Assembly (NCBI GenBank): GCA_030017755.1 | Contig: JASEJA010000001.1 | Coordinates: 1 to 38,344 of the forward strand | Direction of reading: 5' to 3' | Length of the DNA: 38,344 nt | DNA from: Candidatus Bathyarchaeota archaeon | GTDB lineage: Archaea; Thermoproteota; Bathyarchaeia; Bathyarchaeales; Bathycorpusculaceae | Shown here: in pieces, positions 30,806 to 38,344 of the stretch | Numbering within the stretch: the stretch's first letter is position 1 | How the letters are laid out: each line of letters starts with the position of its first letter | Translations under genes and position numbers: made by a program | The notes under the pieces: model-generated | Told to the model about the DNA's origin: nothing | Database searches by the model: none | Seen by the model: the letters and a program-made list of their open reading frames with translations, nothing else

Positions 30806-31164
30806 TTTTTAGAAATCTCCTCTGTATAATATTTATAGGCTGGTCCTTTAGGATAAAAGTTTGGATATCTCGACCCTATATAATGTCTATCAAGTTCTTT
30901 TCCATGGTCGAGGAATTCTTTAAAAACTTTTTCCAGTTTGGAAGATTCCTCTAAAAGTTCCGTTACAGAGTGCGTTATTATGGCTCTATATCCCTTTGAA
31001 TATAAGAATCCCTTAAGCGCCTTTTCAGCTGATTGTTGAGAAAAGAAGGCGCTGGCATAGTAATTTTGATCTTTTAAGCAGTCTTTGGCGGTTTTCAAGT
31101 CTGCCTCAGCTTGATCAAGCCACCTTAATCCCTCTTCCAAGTTGTCCATAGTTACAGCCTTCAA
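30748..31164 (-). CDS. HEPN-domain protein (toxin-like)
   Basis: This 138-residue all-helical protein starts at a TTG at 31164; the ATG at 31149 is an equally good start. The HEPN features are GLRWLDQAEADLKTAKDCL, then FFSQQSAEKALKGFLYSKGY, and LDRHYIGSRYPNFYPKGPA near the C-terminus. It ends with a helix (YAESILKEVRRFLRR) and overlaps the MNT gene at 30449-30805. By family knowledge it is the RNase-like toxin and the MNT is its modifier. Confidence 0.83.
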   Translation of the reverse strand: MKAVTMDNLEEGLRWLDQAEADLKTAKDCLKDQNYYASAFFSQQSAEKALKGFLYSKGYRAIITHSVTELLEESSKLEKVFKEFLDHGKELDRHYIGSRYPNFYPKGPAYKYYTEEISKKCLNYAESILKEVRRFLRR

Positions 31165-31212
31165 ATAGCTTAATGAGAATCAGATTATTAAGTTTCTTTC
31201 CTTTTAGAGGGT

Positions 31213-31991
31213 TTAGAGTTTCATTTTGTCAAGCTCTGTCAGCAATTCTGTAAGTCTCTCTATGGCTATTTTCCAGGCGGTTTCCCCTTTTTCTTTTGTG
31301 GCTTTTGTTGGGTCTCCTATAACGCCTGTTCCGCTTATTTCCTTTGTTTTGAAACTCCATGAAACTTTTGGTCCAGTTTCTTTTAATCCTATTTTTGTGT
31401 ATTTTGATTTGGGAAGCGTAATTTCGGGCTTTTTGATTTTACCTTTAACTACGCTGTCTTCTCGGTTTGCAAGGGTTGTTGAAGTTTCAAATTCTCCAGC
31501 ATGGGCGTATAAGAGGTTTCTATATATTTTTCTATGAAGTCTGGTATGAGGCTGACGGTGTCTATGGCTACAAAGGCATCTGTGTCCGTTTTTATTCTTT
31601 GAGCTGCAGCTTCAAGGGCTGGAGCGTTTCCGCCATGTCCATTTTCAAAAAGAATCTTTTTAAATCCATGCTTTGTGAGGGAGCAAGCCACTTCATAAGC
31701 CAACTGCTCTAAGGTGTATGGAGTAAGAGTGACTGTTCCGGAAAAGTCCATGTGATGGGGAGATACGCCATAATAAATTGGAGGCGCTACTAGGGCACAT
31801 TGGGCTTTTTCAGCGGCTTTCATTGAAAGCCAAAAGGCATCGTAAGCGTCTGTGTCCAATGGCAGGTGGGGTCCGTGCTGTTCACAGCTTCCAACGGGCA
31901 CGATAACCACATTGTGAATTGTTAAAAATTCTTTCACGTCCATCCATGTGAGTTCTCCAAGATAATAGCTTCGCATTTTCATACTTTTCAC
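31213..31991 (-). pseudogene. creatininase-family amidohydrolase with one frameshift
   Basis: The first part (31991 to about 31515) has all early signatures of the family: VPVGSCEQHGPHLPLDTD, YYGVSPHHMDFSGT and ENGHGGNAPALEAAA, which supply metal ligands of creatininase-type hydrolases. The frame then runs into a false C-terminus and a stop at 31449. Shifting phase near 31515 restores YAHAGEFETSTTLANREDSV, the conserved late family motif, and the frame stays open to a stop at 31213, giving about 258 residues, the usual length. One indel is thus enough to break it. A sequencing error is as likely as a true pseudogene, since everything else is well conserved. The substrate is unknown; family members cut cyclic or linear amides, and some make riboflavin-type cofactors. 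Confidence 0.8.
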
Positions 31992-31996
31992 TTCTC

Positions 31997-32530
31997 CTAA
32001 AAAGTCTCATAATGAACTATTTGATTTATTGGTCTCCTACTCCGCGGTTGTGGAGCCTCAGCGGGATAACCAACTGGGATTATGGCGACGGGTCTTATTC
32101 CTTGGGGAACTTTTAAGATTTGCCTTGCTTCCTCTTCTCTGAAGGCGCCAACCCAACATGTTCCAAGACCAAGAGAATAGGCTGTTAAGTGGATGTTTTG
32201 TATGGCAGCCGCCGTGTCTTGTATGCAATAAAGGGTTTTGCCGCGAATTCCATAGCCTTGTGAAGAGCGGTTTTCGTTTGCACAAACCATAATTACCACG
32301 GGCGCTTCTTCAATAAAAGACTGATTTAAAGCTGCTTCCGCCAATCGTCTTTTGATTTCTGGTTTACGCACAATTATAAACTCCCAGGGCTGAATGTTTC
32401 CCGCAGAAGGAGCCCAATGTGCCGCTTCAATAAGCTTTTCCACAATTTCGGCTGGAACATTTTGGCTTTTGAAGGCTCTTATACTTCTCCTTCCTTTAAT
32501 GGCTTCTAAAACATCCATAAACTTCACCAC
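31997..32530 (-). CDS. nitroreductase-family FMN oxidoreductase
   Basis: This 177-residue protein starts at a GTG at 32530 or the ATG at 32518. It has the family's N-terminal FMN-binding arginine motif (AIKGRRSIRAF), the dimer-interface segment (AAHWAPSAGNIQPWEFIIV), QDTAAAIQNIHLTAYSLGLG and the late GTCWVGAF and IIPVGYPAEAPQPRSRRP. These enzymes form FMN-bound dimers and use NAD(P)H to reduce nitro groups, quinones or enones; the substrate cannot be predicted. Five bases separate its stop from the creatininase-family start, so the two are likely an operon. Confidence 0.88.
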   Translation of the reverse strand: MVKFMDVLEAIKGRRSIRAFKSQNVPAEIVEKLIEAAHWAPSAGNIQPWEFIIVRKPEIKRRLAEAALNQSFIEEAPVVIMVCANENRSSQGYGIRGKTLYCIQDTAAAIQNIHLTAYSLGLGTCWVGAFREEEARQILKVPQGIRPVAIIPVGYPAEAPQPRSRRPINQIVHYETF

Positions 32531-32739
32531 AGGTTATCCATAATTTACGTGCACAAAAGCCTTAAGTTTTATCATGCTTTATTTGTTTTGGATGATGAGG
32601 TAGAGAGTCAATAGAGCCTATAGCTGTGATATGACTCGACGGGCGAACTGACACTTATTATACGGAAAGCTTATCAGCAAATTTTGCGAATGAGAAAAGA
32701 AGCACGTTTAGTTACTAATGGACTTAGGCTGGATGGGGT

Positions 32740-34407
32740 TTGCCCAAAAAACTTAGGGAGAAGCTTGACAGACTTTCCTCAAAGCCTATGGTTAAATATG
32801 GAGTTTATTTGACAAGTGTTGTGCTGTTTTTTGCTTTAATTTTGTTGCCTCCGATTTTGGGCATAATTATCAAATGGAGTGCGATGGGAAAGGTCTTAGG
32901 TGATGGCGAGCTTGTAGCCCGCATTCTAAACGCTATGAAAAACTCCTTCGTAATAGCCCTGCTGGTCTCTGTTTTAGATGTTGCAGCGGGGATTCCCATG
33001 GCATGGTTTATAACTCGCGGAAGGTCTAAATGGATAAATTTTCTGGACACCCTTGCGGATGTTCCCTTTATAGTGCCCACGGCTGTGCTTGGTTATTCGC
33101 TTCTCCTTTTCTGGCATAAGCCTGACGGAATTTCAGCCTTTTTTGGCGGTTCCATTGTTTCACCTGGGTGGCTCCTCGTCGCTCTTCTGCATTTCACTTT
33201 TTCTTATCCCATTGTGGTGAGGGTTATTGTAGGCGCTTTACTGGATTATAAAATTGAATATGAGCAAGCATCAAGAACTTTGGGTGCACCACCACTTACA
33301 ACAGCTAGAACGGTTACGCTTGGTATTATAAAGCCTTCGTTAATTGCGGCGTTCATACTCGCCTTTGCAAGGTCAATTTCGGAAACTGGAGCGACAATGA
33401 TGGTTGCCGGAATCTTTGAAAATGGACCTGTTTTCATCCAAAACATGAAAAACGCCGTCTCAGCTCAACCACCACAGGTTAGTCAAGCAGTTTACGAGGG
33501 TTCAACTACTTTGGCAAGCATTATTCTCGTAATTGTTTCATGTCTAATTTTTGCAGTTGCCCGCATTCTGGGAAGTAGGCTAGGGGTGCCAATAAAGAAA
33601 GCTTGGCCAACATTAGAAAGAAAATTGAGCTATTCCTCGGCGACGCTTCTTCGGAACATCACTACACTTTTAATCTTCTTTATCATTGTGCTTATTCCCT
33701 CACTGTTTGTGGCGCTTCCAGCTTTTGAAGCCCTTTCAACAGATGCGCTGTCAAAAGCACTAGCTGGCGTGGAGCCTTGGACAGAGTATTGGCAAAGTCT
33801 CGTCCTTTCCTATTCTCTTGGAGCAGTTGTAACCCTCTTGAACGTTCTTATAGGCTTGCCCATGGCTATAATAGTCGCAAGAAAGAGACTTGGAAACCTT
33901 TCATCAACTTTAAACATGCTTGTGGACATTCCGATAATAGTTCCATCGGTGGCGTTGGGTGTTTCTCTTAGATTCTTTTGGAAGGAAACTTTAGCCTTTA
34001 TACCCGACATTTGGCTGCTCATTTTTGCGCATTTAGCAATTACCTATCCATATCTTGTAAGGTCTATGTCTGCAGCCATTGAAAGGATAGGCATAGAATT
34101 GGAAGAGGCTTCTAGAACTTTGGGGGCTAAGCCATTGGGCGTGTTCAGAACTATAATATTTCCGTTAACTAAATACTCAATGTTTTCTGGTGCAATAATG
34201 GTTTTTACAAGAAGCGTGAGCGAGACAGGCGCCACATTAGCGGTTACTCAACTTAAAACGGCTCCCGTGGTTCTTGTGGGTTGGGTTAAGGGAAAAGTTG
34301 TTGCTACATCTTTGGAAATAGGCTTGGGATGCGGTTTCTTAATATTAATATCCTTCATAATCTTATTGGCATTAAGATTAGTCGTTAGAGGCAAGGGAAG
34401 GTATTGA
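32740..34407 (+). CDS. ABC importer permease, two fused permease domains
   Basis: This 555-residue protein starts at a TTG and holds two homologous binding-protein-dependent permease domains in tandem (about 60-275 and 340-550), with around twelve helices. Each half has the EAA loop that contacts the ATPase (QASRTLGAPPLTTARTVTLG, about 176-195, and EEASRTLGAKPLGVFRTIIF, about 450-470). Each EAA loop is followed by a SxSETGAT motif, found in iron, thiamine, molybdate/tungstate and sulfate importers. This fused layout resembles FbpB/ThiP proteins. The ATPase gene follows directly. No binding-protein gene is present in the window, so the substrate is open; ferric iron, thiamine or an oxyanion are candidates. 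Confidence 0.88.
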   Translation: MPKKLREKLDRLSSKPMVKYGVYLTSVVLFFALILLPPILGIIIKWSAMGKVLGDGELVARILNAMKNSFVIALLVSVLDVAAGIPMAWFITRGRSKWINFLDTLADVPFIVPTAVLGYSLLLFWHKPDGISAFFGGSIVSPGWLLVALLHFTFSYPIVVRVIVGALLDYKIEYEQASRTLGAPPLTTARTVTLGIIKPSLIAAFILAFARSISETGATMMVAGIFENGPVFIQNMKNAVSAQPPQVSQAVYEGSTTLASIILVIVSCLIFAVARILGSRLGVPIKKAWPTLERKLSYSSATLLRNITTLLIFFIIVLIPSLFVALPAFEALSTDALSKALAGVEPWTEYWQSLVLSYSLGAVVTLLNVLIGLPMAIIVARKRLGNLSSTLNMLVDIPIIVPSVALGVSLRFFWKETLAFIPDIWLLIFAHLAITYPYLVRSMSAAIERIGIELEEASRTLGAKPLGVFRTIIFPLTKYSMFSGAIMVFTRSVSETGATLAVTQLKTAPVVLVGWVKGKVVATSLEIGLGCGFLILISFIILLALRLVVRGKGRY

Positions 34408-34408
34408 C

Positions 34409-35515
34409 GTGCCAGACGTGCGCTTAGTCAATGTTACAAAAAAGTTTGGAAAAATTGTGGCTGTTGACAACGTTAGCCTCCACATTTATGATAAGGAATA
34501 TTTCTCACTTTTAGGTCCCAGCGGATGTGGAAAAACAACCTTGCTAAGGCTTATTGCCGGACTAATACAGCCAGATGAAGGCGAAATTTACATTGGAGAC
34601 AGACTTGTTAATGACGTGCCGCCAGAAGATAGGGATATAGGCTTCGTCTTCCAAACCTTCGCCCTTTTTCCGCACATGACTGCTTGGAACAACGTTACTT
34701 ATGGTCCAAGAGTAAAGGGCTTTGACGTAAGGAAGGCTGAAACAATAGGGCATGAGGTGCTTGAAATGGTTAGGCTGCACGAGCGTTTAGATGCTTTCCC
34801 AAACGAGTTAAGCGGTGGAATGATGCAGCGAATAGCTGTGGCAAGAGCATTAGCGGCTGGAGCGAAACTGCTGCTTCTAGACGAACCCTTAGGACAGTTA
34901 GACGCCAAAGTAAGGAATGAACTGCGTTATGAAATAAGAAGGATGACGAAAGATTTGGAGTTAACGGCTATACATGTAACACATGACCAATCCGAAGCCA
35001 TGGCAATTTCAGATAGAATCGCAGTTATGAAAAAGGGAAAAATTCTTCAGGTTGGAACTCCACAAGAGCTTTACATAAACCCGCAAAGCATATTTGTAGC
35101 CCACTTTATTGGAGAATCAAATTTTCTTGAAGGATACGTTTCTAACATAAGCGGCAAAACAACAATTATTGAACTTCGTGGCGGAATAAAAGTTCAAGCA
35201 GTTAATAATAAGGGTGTGAAAGGCGGTGAGAAGGTGCTTTTAGCCATAAGACCAGAAATCTTTACGGTTGAAAAGGGGAAAAAAGAAGATAAAAACGCTA
35301 TTTTAGGCAGAATAGAAAGGGTAACTTTTGAAGGAACAAACGTAAGATATGAGATTAGACTTAAAAATCAAGATTTAATTGTGATTGTCAAGCCTTCCTT
35401 GACAGGAGAATGGTTTAACATGGGTGAAGAAGTAACTGTTAGCTTCCCAACAGAAAAAGCTCACGTGTTCAAATATCCAGATGTGGGATTAAAGGAGGAG
35501 ATAGCTGTTGAGTGA
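34409..35515 (+). CDS. ABC importer ATPase with TOBE domain
   Basis: This 368-residue protein starts at a GTG one base after the permease stop. The motifs are Walker A (GPSGCGKTT, 36-44), Q-loop (FVFQTFALFPHMT), signature (LSGGMMQRIAVARAL), Walker B (LLLLDEPLGQLD) and H-loop (IHVTHDQSEA). The C-terminal region (about 240-355) is a TOBE-like beta-domain (FIGESNFLEGYVSN, VLLAIRPEIFTVE), typical of CysA/PotA/FbpC-type ATPases and often a regulatory site. It powers the permease at 32740. The stop overlaps the start of the next gene by 8 nt. Confidence 0.91.
   Translation: MPDVRLVNVTKKFGKIVAVDNVSLHIYDKEYFSLLGPSGCGKTTLLRLIAGLIQPDEGEIYIGDRLVNDVPPEDRDIGFVFQTFALFPHMTAWNNVTYGPRVKGFDVRKAETIGHEVLEMVRLHERLDAFPNELSGGMMQRIAVARALAAGAKLLLLDEPLGQLDAKVRNELRYEIRRMTKDLELTAIHVTHDQSEAMAISDRIAVMKKGKILQVGTPQELYINPQSIFVAHFIGESNFLEGYVSNISGKTTIIELRGGIKVQAVNNKGVKGGEKVLLAIRPEIFTVEKGKKEDKNAILGRIERVTFEGTNVRYEIRLKNQDLIVIVKPSLTGEWFNMGEEVTVSFPTEKAHVFKYPDVGLKEEIAVE
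35493..35498 (+). promoter_or_regulatory. Shine-Dalgarno site for the DUF47 gene
   Basis: AGGAGG lies 9 nt before the TTG at 35508, inside the end of the ATPase gene. It supports the non-ATG start and indicates coupled translation. Confidence 0.65.
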
Positions 35516-36155
35516 ACTAATAAAATGGTTTGAAAAGAGAAGAGAAACAAAAGCCTTAGCAACAGTGCAGCAACATTTGGCCTTAACAACTGGAATAATT
35601 GAGGATTTGGAGAAGGCAATAATGGCAGCCATAAAAAATGACGAGAAAGAAATGCAAAAATGCATAGAAAGAGTGGCAAACAGCGAAAGAGAAGCGGACA
35701 AGCTTCGAAGGAAAGTCATGGATGAAATATCAAAGGGAGAACTTCCACCAGACGACAAAGTCGACTTAATGGATCTCGTCAAGAGGGTGGATATGGTTGC
35801 AGACTGGAGCAGAGAATCCACCCGTGTGCTTGGCGCAATACCGATGATGCATGTGCCAAACTCCATAAAAAATGAATTTGTAGAAATGGTTAAAGGCGCA
35901 AAAGAATGCACGCTCTCTCTTCAAAAATGCGTGAACAAAATGATGACAAAACCAGAAGAAGCCCTCCAAGCCGCTGACACAGTGGAGCGGGAAGAGGAAA
36001 AAGTTGACGACATCCATGAAAAAGCCAGAGCGCTTCTTGGAAAAGAAGAAATACCTAAGGCTGGAATAGCAGTTTTAATAAGCCAATTGTTTGAAGCTTT
36101 AGAAATGATTGCAGATGCATGTGACCAAGTTAGAGTTATAATGGTTAGAAAATGA
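35508..36155 (+). CDS. PhoU-like DUF47 protein
   Basis: This 215-residue all-helical protein begins at a TTG with a strong Shine-Dalgarno site. It belongs to the DUF47/PhoU-related family. Helix patterns such as READKLRRKVMDEISKGEL, DLMDLVKRVDMVADWSREST, and VEREEEKVDDIHEKARALL, then LISQLFEALEMIADACDQV, carry the conserved acidic (E/D)xxxD metal-binding positions. Relatives sit beside phosphate (Pit) or other ion transporters and probably regulate them. Here it is coupled to an ABC importer, so it may modulate that transporter in response to its substrate; this is inference. Confidence 0.85.
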   Translation: MSELIKWFEKRRETKALATVQQHLALTTGIIEDLEKAIMAAIKNDEKEMQKCIERVANSEREADKLRRKVMDEISKGELPPDDKVDLMDLVKRVDMVADWSRESTRVLGAIPMMHVPNSIKNEFVEMVKGAKECTLSLQKCVNKMMTKPEEALQAADTVEREEEKVDDIHEKARALLGKEEIPKAGIAVLISQLFEALEMIADACDQVRVIMVRK

Positions 36156-36166
36156 GGTAAGCGCAC

Positions 36167-36442
36167 ATGACGGAGATAAAAATTAACATATCCGAACTTA
36201 AAAGTGAAGGAGAAGATGTGGTAAAGGAATTAGCGGATTTTATAAAGGAAAAAACGAACGCCGAGGTTGACACAGCTACAGATTTCATAACTGTAAAGGG
36301 AGAAGAAGGAAAGGTTTCCAAAAAATACTTAAGGGTACTTCTAAAGAAGTTTTTACACCAAATAGAACTGAAAGAGTATTTCAGAGTTATAAGCCACGAA
36401 AGCTCTTTAATGGTTAAAGAGAAGAAAATTGAAGAAGAATAA
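36167..36442 (+). CDS. rpl22e: eL22-like ribosomal protein
   Basis: This 91-residue basic-acidic protein resembles eukaryotic ribosomal protein eL22. The N-terminal half has IKINISELKSEGEDVVKELA, then DFIKEKTNAEV. The diagnostic second half reads FITVKGEEGKVSKKYLRVLL, KKFLHQIELKEYFRVISHES, which matches the eL22 pattern [25 protein letters not shown]. An acidic tail (KKIEEE) ends it, as in eL22. It lies 11 nt after the DUF47 gene and on the same strand. eL22 is mainly a eukaryotic large-subunit protein; archaeal versions are limited to some lineages. The assignment rests on my recall of the family pattern, not on a search. Confidence 0.72.
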   Translation: MTEIKINISELKSEGEDVVKELADFIKEKTNAEVDTATDFITVKGEEGKVSKKYLRVLLKKFLHQIELKEYFRVISHESSLMVKEKKIEEE

Positions 36443-36448
36443 GCACCC

Positions 36449-36847
36449 CTACTTCTTCTTAAGCGCCTCACGCTTCTTTTTGGCTAAATCGTCTTGAATT
36501 TTAAGAGTATAATGTCTCGCAACGTAGACATTTTTGTAAGCTTCCAAAAGCTTTCCATTTGCCATAAACCCTTCAGCCTCCTTTAGCAAACTTTGAACTT
36601 CGCTAAGGCTAGGCATAACGTCGATTTTTTTAGGATTTGGTTTCCAATGGGTTTTGTTGTTTTCGTTTTGAAGTGTTATGGAGAATAGAAATAATGCGTA
36701 TTCTAATTCTGCTGCAAAACTCCAGATGCCGTCAGCAAATAAGTTGTCGTTTTTATTGTTTAAGGCGGTCATGGATTTTTCTAAGTAATCCTTGGCATTT
36801 TTCAAGGTCTTCAATATTTTCTCATTAACATTCATGGTCTCAACCAT
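36449..36847 (-). CDS. helical protein, unknown function
   Basis: This 132-residue protein starts at an ATG at 36847 or 36835. It is almost entirely helical, with KILKTLKNAKDYLEKSMTAL, FAAELEYALFLFSITLQNEN, SEVQSLLKEAEGFMANGKLL and AYKNVYVARHYTLKIQDDLA, and ends in lysines (KKKREALKKK). Helix spacing resembles tetratricopeptide-like or HEPN-like bundles, but no diagnostic motif is seen. It converges with the eL22-like gene, with only 6 nt between the stops. Confidence 0.6.
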   Translation of the reverse strand: MVETMNVNEKILKTLKNAKDYLEKSMTALNNKNDNLFADGIWSFAAELEYALFLFSITLQNENNKTHWKPNPKKIDVMPSLSEVQSLLKEAEGFMANGKLLEAYKNVYVARHYTLKIQDDLAKKKREALKKK

Positions 36848-36893
36848 TTCGGCACTTTAATACTTCCCATATCTTTTTTATCCGTTTCGCCAC

Positions 36894-37816
36894 TTAGCTC
36901 TCCTTCTTTACAACAAAAAGAATTCCCAAAAGAATTAGCGCTGCCCCAAAAACAAAAATCGGCTGTTTTTTCTTGAAACAAGATCACTCCCAAAATGGTT
37001 GCTCCAACAGGTTCAAGCAAAGCCATGGTTGCTGTTTCAAAGGATTTCAAGTTGGACAAGGAGGAAAAATATAGGGTGTGGGCTGCTGCTGTTGGCAGCA
37101 TACCCAAACCAACAAGCGGAAGGACAACATCTATGCTAGTCGGCAGCAATAAAGTTTTGTTTGTAGCTGATAATCCTAAGACACAAATGATTATTCAGTT
37201 AAAAGATAAATCAGCAACATTATGGATAATATATCCATCTGACTCCTTACCTTTCTCCCATAAGTGAGGTAGAAGGCTTCAACAAAAGCAGCTAATGTAG
37301 CCTCTAAATCTCCCTTTAAGCTGGGAGAAAAACTATCAAATGAAGTATTAGCCATCTGGGTTTCAGCATAAGCAATCACGCATACGCCAATAAAAGATAA
37401 TGTTAAGCCCAAAACAGCCAAACGTGAAGGCTTAAACTTGAAAAGGAAACTTGAAATAAACATGGAAAAAATTGGAGTGGTGTTAACAAGAACTGTTGCG
37501 TTCAAAACCGTCGTATCCTTCACAGCAGATATGAAAAATATGAAGTGTAAGCCAAGAAAAAGCTAAGAACTAAAAGGTTTTCCAAACTCTTTTTTATAAG
37601 GTTAAAGCTGAAAAATCTTCTAAGCGCAAAAAGCACTATAGCCAACACAAAACAAGCGATGATTAAGCGCCAGAAGGCTATAGAGAAAGTATCTAAATTT
37701 TGAAGGAACCTTATAAAGATAGCTGCCGTTCCAAAGAGGATGCCAGCACTTATACCTTCTGTAACGGCTATTCTTCTCGTTTTAACATGCATGGTGTATG
37801 CTCTTCTCCAAATCAC
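36894..37816 (-). pseudogene. EamA-family transporter broken by three frameshifts
   Basis: The parts are read in order on the minus strand. 37816 to about 37545 gives GISAGILFGTAAIFIRFLQN and FWRLIIACFVLAIVLFALRR. A shift then gives LHFIFFISAVKDTTVLNATV through MLLIYLLTE (to 37191). A second shift gives IIICVLGLSATNKTLLLPTS through TATMALLEPVGATILGVILF. A third, after QEKT, gives PIFVFGAALILLGILFVVKK and a stop at 36894. Assembled, this is a normal ten-helix EamA/DMT metabolite exporter of about 305 residues with two repeats. All three breaks lie near homopolymer runs, so sequencing errors are a serious possibility. If real, the gene is dead. Confidence 0.8.
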
Positions 37817-37861
37817 ATTTATACATTTCCGCTTCTAAAAGGAATAAGAAGGCGCAATTTG

Positions 37862-38344
37862 ATGAATACTGAAGATATTATGGAATTAGCCCTAAAACTT
37901 GCTGGATTAAAAAAAGTTCCAGCGGACAGCGCCATCTATGTAAAGGGCGACAAAATCAGGAAACTTTTGTTTGGCTTAGATGCTGGTGTTCCAGAGCTTT
38001 TGCTTGCCAAACAGTTGGGTTATGACGCTGTTATCGCCCATCATCCTCCAGGTGGAACAGCAGCAATAAATTTCCATGAAGTTTTTAAGAGGCATGTTCA
38101 GCAGATGGTTGCTGTGGGAATTCCAAAGGAGGAAGCAGAGAAAGCCATTGAAAGGAAGCTTGAAGATTTAGAGGTTGAAGCCCACACGCGAAATTATGCA
38201 CAAGCAGTGGATGTTGCAAAAGTTTTGAAAATGCCCTACATGAACATTCACACCCCATTGGACGAAGTTGGAAGAAGAATTATGAGTGAAAAAATAAACA
38301 ACAAAATCACAAGAAAATCAAAGGTTAAAGACGTTGTCTCCGCC
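37862..38344 (+). CDS. NIF3/DUF34-family metal-binding protein (3' partial)
   Basis: The frame starts at the ATG at 37862 and is still open at the window's right edge (161 codons). The NIF3 family shows in DSAIYVKGDKIRKLLFGLDA, then ELLLAKQLGYDAVIAHHPPG, where the His-His pair binds metal. EVEAHTRNYAQAVDVAKVLK and PYMNIHTPLDEVGRRIM follow. Proteins of this family form toroidal metal-binding oligomers; the bacterial ones have been annotated as GTP cyclohydrolase I type 2, but a general role is unproven. The stretch IPKEEAEKAIERKLEDLEVE is an insertion typical of the archaeal form. It is divergent from the EamA pseudogene, with 45 nt between the starts. Confidence 0.85.
   Translation, partial: MNTEDIMELALKLAGLKKVPADSAIYVKGDKIRKLLFGLDAGVPELLLAKQLGYDAVIAHHPPGGTAAINFHEVFKRHVQQMVAVGIPKEEAEKAIERKLEDLEVEAHTRNYAQAVDVAKVLKMPYMNIHTPLDEVGRRIMSEKINNKITRKSKVKDVVSA

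Noticed and set aside
31997-32530. A cofactor F420 or riboflavin biosynthesis locus, from the nitroreductase next to a creatininase-family gene
   Set aside because: Both families are broad and neither has subgroup-specific motifs I can identify; no other cofactor gene is nearby.
1-38344. tRNA, rRNA, transposase or integrase genes
   Set aside because: I looked for conserved tRNA arms, rRNA cores, transposase-like proteins and paired inverted repeats with target duplications and found none that I could support by eye; a tRNAscan or Infernal run could still find a small RNA.

Overview
The window reads as archaeal, probably a Bathyarchaeia-like (former MCG) lineage, although no marker here fixes the taxon. 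Support comes from TATA-like boxes (TTTAAATA) 31-40 nt before several starts, Shine-Dalgarno sites before operon-internal genes, an archaeal-type ATP-dependent DNA ligase, an eL22-like ribosomal protein, and many secreted proteins with C-terminal single membrane helices. Base composition is AT-rich. No rRNA, tRNA or CRISPR array was seen.

Bases 1-4774 (+ strand) hold surface and membrane proteins: a CARDB protein with a cytoplasmic zinc ribbon, a small membrane protein, a frameshifted fragment of an extracellular protein, a thioredoxin-like/CcdA-like fusion and a NosD-like beta-helix protein.

Bases 4822-18923 (- strand) are the most interesting block. Five secreted proteins carry cohesin and/or dockerin modules. 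Two are cohesin proteins with a C-terminal membrane anchor, one is scaffoldin-like (three cohesins, CARDB, dockerin), one is a dockerin protein and one a large cohesin protein. A complete oligopeptide ABC transporter (oppABCDF order) follows, and its substrate-binding protein itself ends in a dockerin. No glycoside hydrolase or peptidase is present. My inference is a cohesin/dockerin surface assembly that tethers a peptide-capture protein near its permease, rather than a cellulosome.

Bases 19087-21236 hold five small unrecognised proteins. Bases 21484-31164 are a graveyard of minimal nucleotidyltransferase (MNT) and HEPN genes. At least eight MNT or MNT/HEPN units occur in about 9 kb. Two look intact and the rest show frameshifts, a lost start codon or internal deletions. 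They are interleaved with duplicated fragments of neighbouring genes: an acylphosphatase/heptad-repeat gene and its dead paralogue, the 3' end of a DNA ligase gene, and a cohesin fragment. An intact ATP-dependent DNA ligase gene lies at 28649-30412.

Bases 31213-38344 are ordinary metabolic and transport genes: a frameshifted creatininase-family gene, a nitroreductase, a two-component ABC importer (fused permease plus ATPase) followed by a PhoU-like DUF47 protein and an eL22-like protein, a helical protein of unknown role, an EamA transporter gene broken by three frameshifts, and the start of a NIF3-family gene. Single-base indels in several otherwise well-conserved genes could be real decay or sequencing errors; reads would decide.
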